From: Ustilago trichophora
Lineage: Eukaryota; Basidiomycota; Ustilaginomycetes; Ustilaginales; Ustilaginaceae
DNA: 64,000 bases
Direction: 5' to 3'
Assembly: GCA_900323505.1 (NCBI GenBank)
Contig: OOIN01000015.1
Location: 372,001 to 436,000, forward strand
The position numbers and the translations under genes were made by a program. The notes beneath the pieces were generated by a model. The model had not been told where the DNA came from. It saw nothing but the letters and a program-made list of their open reading frames with translations, and did no database searches. Of the stretch, positions 9,217 through 19,473 are shown piece after piece. Positions within the stretch are counted from its first letter, which is position 1; each line of letters starts with the position of its first letter.

Positions 9217-12200
9217 TCACATGACAGCCGCTGTCTGTCGTCCCCCTTCCTCTTGGTCTTCTCTCAGCATCCTCTCAAACGCCGCGCTCGGGTTCAGCTC
9301 GTTTTCGAGGCTCATACTTGGCCTTCCGCCTTGCGACATGCTTGTTCGTGGCGTGGCCCCCGCACCCGTACCTCGTCCGCCACCGGCTTCAGCCATCGAT
9401 CGTCTCTGCGCTTCGGCCAGGTCTCGCGCCTCCTGCTCCTCGGGGCTGATCGTCGTTCCATCCGCATTGCGACGGCGGCGGCGGCGACGCCGAGGAAGAG
9501 TGATGAACTTGGGCATCGGCCTCTTCTCCAGATCCATAGACACGTTGGTGGCGGCTTGGAGCGCTTCGATCCAATCCACAACGTGGCGATCGCTGCGCGT
9601 TTGAAGCAGGAACTGCTCTCCCTCGGCACGCACACGAACAACGTGTCGGCGCTTGAGATAGTCTGCTGCGAGTCCGCTTTCGGCTCCCTGAAGTGTGTAG
9701 TTGCGAACAAGGCCATTCTTGGCATCAAACTGTGTGCCTGCTTCTTGCTTCTTGGATGCATCGTGTCGCGAGCCGCCCAGAGGTGTGTGCGAGATAGCCT
9801 CTCGGGCAGCTGCGCCCAACCCGATACCCGAACCAGATCCGTTCGACCCATCCTCGTTCATAGGCTCCAAATGCACATGCACACCCTTCATCTCGCCCCA
9901 AGACCCAGTTGCCGCATGACGGTCGACACTCAAGTCGTTCTTGTAGACACGCAAACTCGTTCCGTGCAGAACAAAGTACTGTCGCCTCCAGCTGCGGTCT
10001 TTCGCCTGAACACCGGGCGCCGAGAACTCCATCTTGCGCGGCAGGTAGCCTTCGATGTGTACGCCGCAGCAGTAGTTGGGCAGCTTCTCTTTGCCTTCCT
10101 CTTCGCGTGGCAGAATGATTTGCGGCCCCTCGGGTCGGTTGTGGATGATCGAGTACGGTGGTGGTTCAGCGCGCATTTCGAACATGGACCTTCGACGGCC
10201 AAGACTCATTCCGCCAGGGGAAGCGATCGAGGCAGGGGCAGTCAGACCCGTATTGATGGGCGCCAGTCCGTCCTTCTTGCTGTATGCCGGCACTTCAGAG
10301 GTTGGGCGTGGTGTCGTTGGCGTGCGCAAAGCTTCGATACCAGAAGGCTCGTTGATCACGGGGCGAGGAGGTGTAGCTGTGTCGATCTCGAGCCGTCGCG
10401 ACGCGGGACCAAGCAGATCCACCAGCGACTTGGATTTTTGCTGGTAGAAGTTGGGTCGAGCGCTACAAGTCGAAGCGCCATCCAGTCCAACAACGTGCCT
10501 GGTAGTCGTCTTGGGCGTTGCCGTTGCCGTCGCCGTGGTTGTCGGCTTTGCATCCTCTTGCCGCGAAGCAGGTCTCTCGGATGCTGGTCGATCAATGCTA
10601 GGCTCTCGGCTGCTGATGCGTTCACCTGCTGGCGCTTGATGTGGTGTCAAGGTGCCAGATGTGCTGGGTCGGCTGCTGGCAGGGGCAAGTCCGGGCGACT
10701 TGCTGCGATCAATTCCGCTCCGCGCTGTCGAGCCCGACGCAGCCGAAATCTGTCGGTTGAGCGCCAGAGGAGGCAAGGCGCCCACAGGTGCTGGCATCGA
10801 TCGATTCGGGACCGGGCCAGAGGAGATCGAAGCAGCGCCTGGTGTCCTGAGCGTGCGCATGCTTGCAGAGGAGGGAGCTCGCGAGCGGCTGATGATGGAT
10901 GGCGAAGGCGGCGGAGCGTCTCCGCTCATTGTGCCTGCAGTGGTAGCGCGACCGCTGTTGCTGGTGCCTGGACGGGCAGCAAAGTAAGACGACTCGGAGA
11001 GCTCCTGTCGAGCCCTGGGCGTCGGACCTGAGAAGCCGGAGTTGAATGAGCCGCCACCAAAGCTAGGCGTGGGCGTCTCGAAGGGAGTGAAGCCACTGGC
11101 GTTGAAGCTTGTCCAAGATTCACGGCCCACGGTCTGGCTGAATGCGCCATTGTTTGCGCTGCTACTGCTACTGGCCGATGTGCTGGCAGCATCACCTTGC
11201 GTAGCGAGCGAACTGGTTGGGTTGGGAATGAACGAAGGTGTTGGAGGCAAGATGAGCGATTCGGTAGGACGATTGCGGTTGAGACCACCGGAGCTCCCCG
11301 TAGCAGTCATTGGTGCAGCCGACACGCGACGACTGACAACAGGCGAGCGGTCATCGTCGGTCTCGTCCTCCGTCTCCGTTTCAAGGTCATGATAGTCGGA
11401 AGTCTGACCAGTCATGTCGGCATCGTCTTCGTCTTCGCTGACTTCCTGCTCATCTTCGCTCGTCTCTCCTGCCGTGGTGCCGTTGGTGCTCTCAGAGCCG
11501 GTGCGTGCGGTGCGTGCTCCGATGGTATTGCCGTGCGAGCTGGTGGATGCACCGCCGATCGTGCGCATCGAGTTGAGTCGTGGCAAGTGCGACAGAGCGT
11601 TACTGGTGCGTGTAGGCCTTTGACGCGAGGCAGTCGAATCCGTGCTGGAGAGGGCTGTCGCCGTTGTGATCGACGGTCCATTAGCAACGAGTGTGTCCGC
11701 AACAGTGTCACCGGCTTCGACAGCATCCTGCTCCTGATCGATGCCTTGAGATGGTCGGCGCTGGGCTACGACACCAGAAGACAGCTCTGCCACGTTATTG
11801 GGCTGCGCTGGGGCACCACTTGCAGCAGCCGAGCCTGGATAGGCGGGGATAACCACCGTAGGGTCAACTTCACCGGGACCAATGTCGGCTGTGTCGACGC
11901 TGCGAGCGTTTGAAGGAGCATTCCAGTTAACAGTCGAAGCCATGCCGGGATACGCTACGCTAGCTCCAAACAGTGGCGTCTGCGAGTCAAAGATACCGTT
12001 ACGGAAGGTGGGAGTGTCGACCTCGCCTTGTGGAGTTTGGGCAGCACGCGCTGGTGCTTCCTGCTGCTGGCTGTCGTTCTTGCTGTTTCGGCTCAACGTC
12101 CTGTTCATAAAGTTGCGAGCAAAAGAGCCTCTTCGTTCGCCGTTGGCATTGTCCGTGTTCGAAGTTGTGCTGGTTGCACTGGCACGGCGTAGGAAGTTGA

Positions 12201-15200
12201 AGCTTGGACGACGGGCCGAGTTGAGCGACGGCGAGACTGGCTTTGTGGTGTCGGGCTTGATGACAGTTGGGGCTATTGGTGGCTGGACTCGACTGTCAAA
12301 GCCGTGCGTCGCGGTGCTGGTCGATGCGGTAGTGTCTGAAGCCTCCTCGGCATCGAGGTCGATGAGGTTGGGGCGGGGCAGATGGAGACTCTTGCGTGGA
12401 CGAGTGGCCTCTTCACGGGCTAGAGTGAGACTGTTGCGGTCTTGGGCAGCGAGCACGTCTGTGGAGGCCGAAGCCCATGGTTGCATCGAGTTGCGCAAGC
12501 CGCGAGTGCCGTTGGGTGACGTCTGGGCGTCATTGCCTCGAACCAATCGACCGAAGCTGGCAAAGCGCGACCGAGGTCTGGCTTCGGGCGAAGACAGTGG
12601 CGACTCGTTGGCGGCGCTTCCTCGACGACTGCTGCCGGGCAAGCTGATGCGGGAGAAAAACTTGGAGGCAGATCCGGATGATGGCGAAGAAACATGACGA
12701 GCACCGTTGACATCAACAGCGCTAGGAGGCTGGCCATTGCCAATCCCTGCAAAAGAGGCTCTTGGGCCATTGGACGACATCTTGCTGGCTGAAGAGGAGC
12801 CGCCGAACAGAGAAATCCTTCGAAGATCGAAAGACACTCTACCGGTGCCTGAAGAGGACGCTGTTGGCTCGAGTGCTTGCGAACTAGGTCTGGGAGATGC
12901 AATCGATGAGCGAGGCGAAAGAATGCCTACAGGGAAGACTGCAGGATCGTTGCTGCTGCCTCGACGGCTGTTAGGGCCCGAGAGGCTTCCGTGTGATGTG
13001 GAAGCCGGTGGGGAAGGGATACCGTGCTTGCTCTGAGCGATAGCGTCGGCACTGGCTCGAGGACCGGATGCGCCGCTGACGGACGAGCGTGGGGAAAGAC
13101 AGGGACCGGACGAGCCCGGTGGTGTCAGAGGTAGAGCGCTACGATCGTCGTGGGAGGCAGATACAGGAGCAGAAGGATGGGAATCGACGCCTGGTTTCTG
13201 TTGCTTGGCTGGAGGATGGTTGTTCAGATGGAGGGTGGAGAGCGAGGATGCATGCTGAGCGTTGTTCGGAGCAGTTGCTGATGCTGGAGAGGAGGTCGAT
13301 GGTGATGAAGAAGAGACCGAGCTCTGCACATGAGCAAGCTTCAAGGTGCTCTGAGAGGGTGTAAGTGCAGCAGTGGTGGTGGCAGCGGTGCTTACGGTAG
13401 TGGTGGTGGAGGATGTCAAAGAAGAAGAAGGAGCAGCAACACCAGGGTCGAGATGGGAAGGTGTGCGCGAGATGGAGGGAGAGTGATAGAAGGAGAAAGT
13501 GGAATTGGAAGTGGAATTGGAAGTGGAAGAGGAGGTGTCAAGTGCAATGACGGCGGAAGTCAGGGCAGAACTCAAAGGCGTGGACGAAGCGGTGGAGTAG
13601 TAAGCCGGCACAGATTCGAGAGCGCAAGACGACGAAGGCAGTTGCTGCTGCAGTTGCTGGTTGAGATGCCAAGGGCTAGAGGAAGCACCCTCATCTTGGG
13701 ACGGGGACTCAGAAGAGACGAGGAGCTGCGGACTAGGCACACGCTCGAGCTGGGGTTGAATCTGGCAAGACGGGGCAAGAAGCGCAGTCAAAGGAGCAGC
13801 CGAGGACGAGGCAGAGGCAGAGGCAGAGTGTGTGAATGCATCGTCCTTGTTTGCAGCAGCAGCAGCAGCAGCAGCAGAGGGAACGGCAGTGGAGCGCAGA
13901 GCAGCGTGCTTCGAGACAGGAATCGCTGACGCTGACAATGCAGATGCCGTTGAGCCAGCAGGAGAAGCAGCACTGGCACTAGGAGCGCTTAGACTCTCTT
14001 GGTGCTTCTGCTGCTGTTCCAGCTCTTGTTGGCCAAGCACGCGCTCCGATTTCGAGGATTTCGATTTGTTTTTCCAAAAATTGGAATCCAGATTACTGAC
14101 AGACGACTCGGCGCGAGTCTCGTCTTGCACCTCTTTCTCGTTGACAGCTGAGCCGCCTCGGGTCGATATCTCACGGCGACCAGCCAAAAAAGTCGGATTT
14201 CCATTGCCGATCGGACGACCATTTCCGTTTGCCTCTGCACCTGCACTATTTGCACTTGCACTTGCAGTCGCAGTCGACGCTAAGGCGACAGCTTCCCTTG
14301 ATCTTGTTGGATCAGCAACAGAAACAGCCGCGGCATCAGCTGGCGACCCTGCTACAACACCATCGTCGGGTCTTGAACCACCGCCGCCTCCACCTGCATT
14401 ATTCGCGCCTGCAATCGAGAAATTCGGCGGCTGCTCGTCATTGGCATTCGCATCATTTCGAATGCCTTCAGCCGTTTGGCTGGTCGTCGTCGTCGTTGGC
14501 TTGATCTCGTGAGACCCTTGACCGGCGGCAACATCATCGGAAGTCGAAAGAAGCTGTTTGCTGATCGCATCGCCTTTCCCTCCTTGGATGGTTGTGTTGA
14601 CATTGGAGAGACTAGTGTGAATCGCTTCAGCATCTTCGGAGATCCCATTGGGCAGACCCAAGAAGGATCGGGACGACCGAAACGCCTGACGTGCAGCTGC
14701 GCTGAACTGACTCGAGCTTCGACGCTGCGACTTTGACTGCTGTCCCAGAGAAGGGCGTGGTCCCGGACTGGCTGCGACCGAAGTGTTGCCGCTCGAGATG
14801 GCAGAGCCAGAAGCATTGGAAGAAGCGCCAGAGCTAAAGTACGAAGGTCGGCTGCTCGAGAGCGACTGACGTGAGCTCGAGTGAGAAGAAGCACCTCCAC
14901 CATTTCCATCTTGGCGTGGCAGGCTGATGTGAGAGACGACACTGCCCTCGCTACCTCTGCGCAGCTCGGGACGCTGGCCTGGTTGGTGGTAGCTCGGCGG
15001 TGCGTCGGGTGCCTCGCGAACGTTGGTGGAGCTCCCAGCACGGAAGCTGAACGAGAATCGAGCTCGTTGTGCCAGTCCGGGCGAAGCATTGCCTGAAAAG
15101 GCCTCTGCTGCAGCTCCAGAGACGTCGTCGATCCTGTCCTTGGTCAACTGCGTCACACTACGAAGTACCTGGCTCCTCTCCCTCGTGTCCATCGTCGAGT

Positions 15201-15456
15201 TGTAAATGCAGCCTAGCCCTTCGCTTCCTCCGACGGGTCTACCCCAGTCATTGGCAAGCGTATGCGATACCGACTTGCCCCTTGGTCGCAGCAACGTGTT
15301 GCTGAGGAAAGTCGACGTTCGAGATCGATGTGACTTGCGAGTCTGTGCGTCGGGTCGAGGATTGGCGCTCGACGAGGAGGGGGATGCCGATGCTGAGAGC
15401 AACGCCGGAGGAGGCACCTCTCCGCCTGCTACGAACTCGGCCTTGGACGATGCCAT
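9217..15456 (-). CDS. Giant PH-domain protein, mostly disordered
   Basis: 2,079 residues in one exon, from ATG 15456. The only clear domain is a pleckstrin-homology fold near the C-terminus, about residues 1795-1970: first strands at GVHIEGYLPRKMEF, then WRRQYFVLHGTSLRVYKND, an insert of about 60 residues, and the closing strands and helix (HVVRVRAEGEQFLLQTRSD, HVVDWIEALQAATN) with the invariant Trp. It is followed by an octa-arginine run and a short tail. Everything before is Ser/Ala/Thr/Pro-rich with many RRxS-like patches, compatible with kinase sites, apart from a short conserved-looking block near residues 60-110. A likely phosphoinositide-binding cortical or signalling scaffold, by inference from the PH fold only. 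I do not recognise a named orthologue. It diverges from the bestrophin gene. Confidence 0.88.
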   Translation of the reverse strand: MASSKAEFVAGGEVPPPALLSASASPSSSSANPRPDAQTRKSHRSRTSTFLSNTLLRPRGKSVSHTLANDWGRPVGGSEGLGCIYNSTMDTRERSQVLRSVTQLTKDRIDDVSGAAAEAFSGNASPGLAQRARFSFSFRAGSSTNVREAPDAPPSYHQPGQRPELRRGSEGSVVSHISLPRQDGNGGGASSHSSSRQSLSSSRPSYFSSGASSNASGSAISSGNTSVAASPGPRPSLGQQSKSQRRSSSQFSAAARQAFRSSRSFLGLPNGISEDAEAIHTSLSNVNTTIQGGKGDAISKQLLSTSDDVAAGQGSHEIKPTTTTTSQTAEGIRNDANANDEQPPNFSIAGANNAGGGGGGSRPDDGVVAGSPADAAAVSVADPTRSREAVALASTATASASANSAGAEANGNGRPIGNGNPTFLAGRREISTRGGSAVNEKEVQDETRAESSVSNLDSNFWKNKSKSSKSERVLGQQELEQQQKHQESLSAPSASAASPAGSTASALSASAIPVSKHAALRSTAVPSAAAAAAAANKDDAFTHSASASASSSAAPLTALLAPSCQIQPQLERVPSPQLLVSSESPSQDEGASSSPWHLNQQLQQQLPSSSCALESVPAYYSTASSTPLSSALTSAVIALDTSSSTSNSTSNSTFSFYHSPSISRTPSHLDPGVAAPSSSLTSSTTTTVSTAATTTAALTPSQSTLKLAHVQSSVSSSSPSTSSPASATAPNNAQHASSLSTLHLNNHPPAKQQKPGVDSHPSAPVSASHDDRSALPLTPPGSSGPCLSPRSSVSGASGPRASADAIAQSKHGIPSPPASTSHGSLSGPNSRRGSSNDPAVFPVGILSPRSSIASPRPSSQALEPTASSSGTGRVSFDLRRISLFGGSSSASKMSSNGPRASFAGIGNGQPPSAVDVNGARHVSSPSSGSASKFFSRISLPGSSRRGSAANESPLSSPEARPRSRFASFGRLVRGNDAQTSPNGTRGLRNSMQPWASASTDVLAAQDRNSLTLAREEATRPRKSLHLPRPNLIDLDAEEASDTTASTSTATHGFDSRVQPPIAPTVIKPDTTKPVSPSLNSARRPSFNFLRRASATSTTSNTDNANGERRGSFARNFMNRTLSRNSKNDSQQQEAPARAAQTPQGEVDTPTFRNGIFDSQTPLFGASVAYPGMASTVNWNAPSNARSVDTADIGPGEVDPTVVIPAYPGSAAASGAPAQPNNVAELSSGVVAQRRPSQGIDQEQDAVEAGDTVADTLVANGPSITTATALSSTDSTASRQRPTRTSNALSHLPRLNSMRTIGGASTSSHGNTIGARTARTGSESTNGTTAGETSEDEQEVSEDEDDADMTGQTSDYHDLETETEDETDDDRSPVVSRRVSAAPMTATGSSGGLNRNRPTESLILPPTPSFIPNPTSSLATQGDAASTSASSSSSANNGAFSQTVGRESWTSFNASGFTPFETPTPSFGGGSFNSGFSGPTPRARQELSESSYFAARPGTSNSGRATTAGTMSGDAPPPSPSIISRSRAPSSASMRTLRTPGAASISSGPVPNRSMPAPVGALPPLALNRQISAASGSTARSGIDRSKSPGLAPASSRPSTSGTLTPHQAPAGERISSREPSIDRPASERPASRQEDAKPTTTATATATPKTTTRHVVGLDGASTCSARPNFYQQKSKSLVDLLGPASRRLEIDTATPPRPVINEPSGIEALRTPTTPRPTSEVPAYSKKDGLAPINTGLTAPASIASPGGMSLGRRRSMFEMRAEPPPYSIIHNRPEGPQIILPREEEGKEKLPNYCCGVHIEGYLPRKMEFSAPGVQAKDRSWRRQYFVLHGTSLRVYKNDLSVDRHAATGSWGEMKGVHVHLEPMNEDGSNGSGSGIGLGAAAREAISHTPLGGSRHDASKKQEAGTQFDAKNGLVRNYTLQGAESGLAADYLKRRHVVRVRAEGEQFLLQTRSDRHVVDWIEALQAATNVSMDLEKRPMPKFITLPRRRRRRRRNADGTTISPEEQEARDLAEAQRRSMAEAGGGRGTGAGATPRTSMSQGGRPSMSLENELNPSAAFERMLREDQEEGGRQTAAVM

Positions 15457-16990
15457 GGCGGATCACAATAGACAGCCTCGTAGCTGCTGTTGTGCTAGCT
15501 GGTGGCTTTGTGTCCTACGACGAGAACCCAAGGGATGTGGCAGGCAGGTCCAGTATGACGCGCTGTGGATGATGCTTTGGAAGAAACTTTTCGACCTGTG
15601 AGGGAGGCTTAAGCAATGAGCGATGTCGATGATTACGCGAGTGGTGATACGGTCGAGAGTCGCGTCCGCCGTCGAAAGATGGTACGAGTGGATGATTGTG
15701 TGAGGAAAAGCAGGAGGGGCAGACAGTGGAGGGTGGGGCAAGGCGAATGGAGGACCCTTTTGACGAGAAGGACGCTAACCATCCAAATCGCACTTTTTCT
15801 CGAGAAGCGAAACACACCAGTCCGGGGAGGGCAAAAGCAAAAAGCAATCCAACTCTAGATACTCAGCACAGCAGCATGCAACTAACTTGGCTCAGGGTTG
15901 AACGCCAGGACCTTCTCATCAAGCTCATCACATCACAGTAGTGTGAACGCTGCGCTCTGTGACTGTGTCAGTCAAGTGTGCATCTTTTTCGGATCCATGG
16001 CGCATACATGCATGCAAAGCTAAATGTTTGCTACCAGCAGCAGCAGAGTCAGCGCGGGTCACACGAACTCTCTTCTGGTCCCACCTCTTCTTTCTCCGAT
16101 CTTGGGGCAAAAGGAAAAATCTCACTCCAGCACTCGGCTATGCCTCTCCTTCTCTTTCTCTTTTCTGTCCCACTCTGGCGCTTCCTTTTCTTTTGCTGTG
16201 CAGTTACGTGGGTGGGTTGAGAAAAAGTGAGCTCTTTTTTTTCATGATTTTCCTTTTATTTTTGACTCTCACAATCGACTACCTTCCGGAGATGAAGGAC
16301 GAGTCGTGCGTGATTGAGGGAAGGGGAAAAAAAAGTGGGGTCGTCGCTCGCGTATATCGTCACCGCAACCAGCCGCGGCCCACTTGCAGAGGTGTGTGTT
16401 TCGGCAGCAGAAGGATTAAGCCTTGTTCGCCACCGCAGTCACAACAACAACCAGTCTAGCTGACTGTGATTACAACTTTACTTGTTGTTGAACGGTTGAA
16501 GAATCCCATTGGTGCCTCGATGCGTGCTGATCGACTTTATTGTAGAGCGTTGAACAATAAGCATAGTGTGAACATGTGTTCGGATGACCCGAGATGGCTG
16601 ATATTCACCATTCTAACTCCAACCCCACACTTGGCTCTTACCATCGACCTTCATTTCCTTTAGCTTCGTCGACGTCGTTCGGCATAAGTAGAGCCCGTGC
16701 GAATTCCGGCCAGGCACCCTTACCCACATGAAACCCAATTCGAAGGCCGAGATGAGCTCTCTCTCAACCAGTGGCTACGTGGTCAGCACACGGCTACGTG
16801 AAAGGGTAAGTCAGAGCCAACACCGAAATGCGATACATTGCCGTCCAGCCTTCGCCGTAGGTTGCATTTTTTTGCTTCTCCTTTGCTATACCGTTGCCGA
16901 GCTGGGAGTCAGCTAATCAGGGTGAATCAGTTTGAAAAAACAAAAATCGGCAAGAAAAAAAATAATCGGAGAAATGGCCCTTTTTTGCCT

Positions 16991-16993
<3 letters not shown>

Positions 16994-17031
<38 letters not shown>
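16994..17031. repeat. 38-nt poly(T) homopolymer
   Basis: An uninterrupted T run. It could be slippage-expanded promoter T tract or the poly(A) tail of an old minus-strand retro-insertion; no target-site duplication was evident by eye. Its true length is uncertain because homopolymers are error-prone in sequencing. Confidence 0.9.
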
Positions 17032-17034
<3 letters not shown>

Positions 17035-17179
17035 CTTGGCTCGGCTCGTGTGAGGATGTGATGAGCATCCCGACGGAGAGAGAAGACGCTAAACGAGGAT
17101 TGTATTGCCAGCCGAGCAGCCTTGCCCTTGTTTTCACACCTTGATTGGTTCGCACTTTGTAGATCTGCAGCCCTTACTT

Positions 17180-17215
17180 TACGACGGCAACGACGACTAC
17201 GACGGCAACGACGAC
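17180..17215. repeat. Perfect 18-bp tandem duplication
   Basis: The unit TACGACGGCAACGACGAC occurs twice head to tail. Being a multiple of three it stays open, but I see no supported gene around it. Confidence 0.85.
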
Positions 17216-17781
17216 GAAGAGGACGGACAAGCGTGGCATTTGCCAAGCCCTAAGACTTTGCTGTTACTTTCTCTGAAAGTATCTGAACACCGAGCGGCCG
17301 AGCGAGCATACCACCCACCAACAAGAAAAGAAGGAAAAAGAAAAGAAAATTTAAGCCTCACCAACGATGACTAGACAGAACTCAAACAAGTCGCCGCAAC
17401 AACAAACTAACCTTCTAAGAGAGGCTCGTTGTCAGCGCTGCCCACACAACCCCGATCCAAGCTGACAATCTTGCACAGGAACGCAAGGGCGAACGAAATT
17501 CATGAGATGAGCAAGCCCCTTTTTTTGTTGCAGAAAAAGTGGCAGAAACTGCTCGGCTTGCTCGCGTGAGGAAAGGCGAACAACATGCATGATTGCATGG
17601 TGACAGCTGCCGTCGTGCATCGACCTGACCTGCCGGCGGAAAAAAAGCATGCGTGGTCGCGTCATGGCATGTCTGCTTTGAATTTTCTTCTTTAGTTTTG
17701 AAGTATACGGTCTCACATACTTGACGGATTTTTTTTTCCTCTGGGAGGTGGAGAGATAAAGGGTCCAAAGATGCTCAAGTC

Positions 17782-19104
17782 ATGTTGCGCACGGTTTTGC
17801 GCTTCATTTCCGCAACTCCTCGATTCATCACTACCTCGTTTCCACCATCTTCTCATCGGAATCGCTCTCAAGAATCAGATTGTGGGGCTTCCTGGCATGC
17901 CATGATTCGGCCGCCTCTCTCACACCTGAGCTCGCAGCTAAGAGACGTCCTCCAACCTGCTCTCTTGGCACTCATCTGGCTAGCAGCGCTGCTTCTCTTC
18001 AAACGAGCCACACTCACCGCAGAACCCCTGCCATGGCCCATCCGAGCCCGCACGTCACTTGACTCTACCTATCCTTCCCCCTCATCCTCCTTCGATAGCT
18101 CCGACTACAACACGCTATGGAAAGACCTAGACTGGGCATCCCAACGCATCATGACCAGTTTGTCCACCGTGACGGGTCTCCTCCTCGCCTTTCGAAGCAA
18201 CAGCGCTATTGACCGATGGAGTACCGCCCGTCGCAAGTGGTCCGATGTTCAATCAGCCTCTCGCTCTCTTCTTCGTCTTTTGAGCACCTCCCTACTGTCC
18301 TCTTCATCCTTCACCACCGATCAGCCGGATTCACTGCGAGATTTTGCACAGCAGCAAGAGGCAAAATCAAAGGTCCAAGCAGCTCTGGCAACAATACCCT
18401 TCTTCAGCATCTCTCTGATGTGTCAGATGCGAGGTCGACCGCTTCATTTCTATCCTGGGTCTGAATCCGGCCAAAGTTTGCTGAGAGAGGATCTGGTTGC
18501 CGTCCTCCCACCGTCGCTTGTAGCGCTTGCAAATGCTCGCCATGGCGATCCGTTATTGCGAGCAACACCAGACAAAGCGAGCGAGGAAGAAAAACGCAAA
18601 CAGATGGCAAACTTGAACTCATCACACCTCATTCAGCCACTCACACATGCAAGCCCTTCCAAAGCAAATCTGGCTCTTACGTCGCTGGTACTGCTCCAGC
18701 AGTCGCTCAATTCATTCCATGCCGACTCCTCACCACTCACCGGTCCCGTATACGCACACAGCATTGGGCTGCTCAACAGTCTCACCTCCCACATGACCGA
18801 GCTCGAACGTGTCAGAGATACACCCATCCCACTCGCGGTCAACAGACATTTCTCGAGATTGCTGGCGATACACACATGCTTACTGCCAGTGGTAGTGGTG
18901 CAGCGGTTGGGCGAGAGGTGGTGGTTGTGTGCAGCCATAGTCGGCGTGGTGACGAGCATGCTCTATGGTGTAGATAGTTTTGCGGCCAAGCTGGGACAAC
19001 CTATGGGCTTGGATAGGGAGGATCTGCCTTTGGAAAAGTATGTCGCCGACGTACAGAGAGAGTGGGATGAAGTGAGGTCAAGCTGTGGTGCCGTGCAAAT
19101 GTAG
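17782..19104 (+). CDS. Bestrophin-family (UPF0187) anion channel
   Basis: 440 residues, a normal size for fungal members. A membrane protein of the bestrophin/RFP-TM family, expected to form a chloride or other anion channel. What is seen: a basic, Ser-rich N-terminus; a hydrophobic segment at about 55-74 (LLALIWLAALLLF); the family's hallmark at about 132-153 (GLLLAFRSNSAIDRWSTARR), where an Arg-Ser-Asn block precedes a helix with Trp-Ser-Ala-Arg; a long soluble helical part; and a second hydrophobic pair near 360-402 (RLLAIHTCLLPVVVVQRLG, then WWLCAAIVGVVTSMLYGVDS). It ends with the LEKYVADVQREW pattern seen in UPF0187 members. ATG 17782 is the first in frame. The basic leader could also be a mitochondrial signal. 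Convergent with the Nudix gene, 369 bp between stops. Confidence 0.87.
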   Translation: MLRTVLRFISATPRFITTSFPPSSHRNRSQESDCGASWHAMIRPPLSHLSSQLRDVLQPALLALIWLAALLLFKRATLTAEPLPWPIRARTSLDSTYPSPSSSFDSSDYNTLWKDLDWASQRIMTSLSTVTGLLLAFRSNSAIDRWSTARRKWSDVQSASRSLLRLLSTSLLSSSSFTTDQPDSLRDFAQQQEAKSKVQAALATIPFFSISLMCQMRGRPLHFYPGSESGQSLLREDLVAVLPPSLVALANARHGDPLLRATPDKASEEEKRKQMANLNSSHLIQPLTHASPSKANLALTSLVLLQQSLNSFHADSSPLTGPVYAHSIGLLNSLTSHMTELERVRDTPIPLAVNRHFSRLLAIHTCLLPVVVVQRLGERWWLCAAIVGVVTSMLYGVDSFAAKLGQPMGLDREDLPLEKYVADVQREWDEVRSSCGAVQM

Positions 19105-19473
19105 GAAGCCTGTCTACGGCGATTACTTTTCCAAAGCTTCAATGCGAATCGCCTGAAGCTGTGTCTTCTTTCCAGAATGAGACCATCCCTGCGTCCCTCA
19201 CCTCTGCCTCCGCACGTGCTGAAATGTGAAACAGCGCCATAATCTCTTTCCCCTTATTTGTAAGAGATATCCGTTGCTTGAATCCAGGCCAGGGTGACTT
19301 TGATGTCAAGAGTCACCGTTTGAGGGCGCAAGCTGTGCAAAGCCCCTATCGATCAGCCCCACTCTCATCGAGCGAGACCCCCATAGCTAGCCTGCGAACC
19401 AGAGCTCTTCTTCCGCCTCATCTTCTTCTTCCACCTCGTCTTCCTCTTCCAGAAACACCACCTTTCTTTCGCT
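19105..19473. other. Convergent 3' gap (bestrophin / Nudix)
   Basis: 369 bp between two stop codons, holding both 3' UTRs. Nothing else is recognisable. Confidence 0.5.

Larger units (their letters stand above)
15457..17781. other. 2.3-kb divergent intergenic region (PH gene / bestrophin)
   Basis: Holds the promoters of the minus-strand PH gene and the plus-strand bestrophin gene. It contains a 38-T homopolymer (16994-17031), an 18-bp tandem duplication (17180-17215) and several shorter T runs. No recognisable gene; small ORFs here lack any family signature. Confidence 0.5.

Noticed and set aside
9253..11031. 592-codon plus-strand ORF opposite the PH-domain gene
   Set aside because: Antisense to the PH domain; Arg/Ser/Cys-rich without any fold signature.
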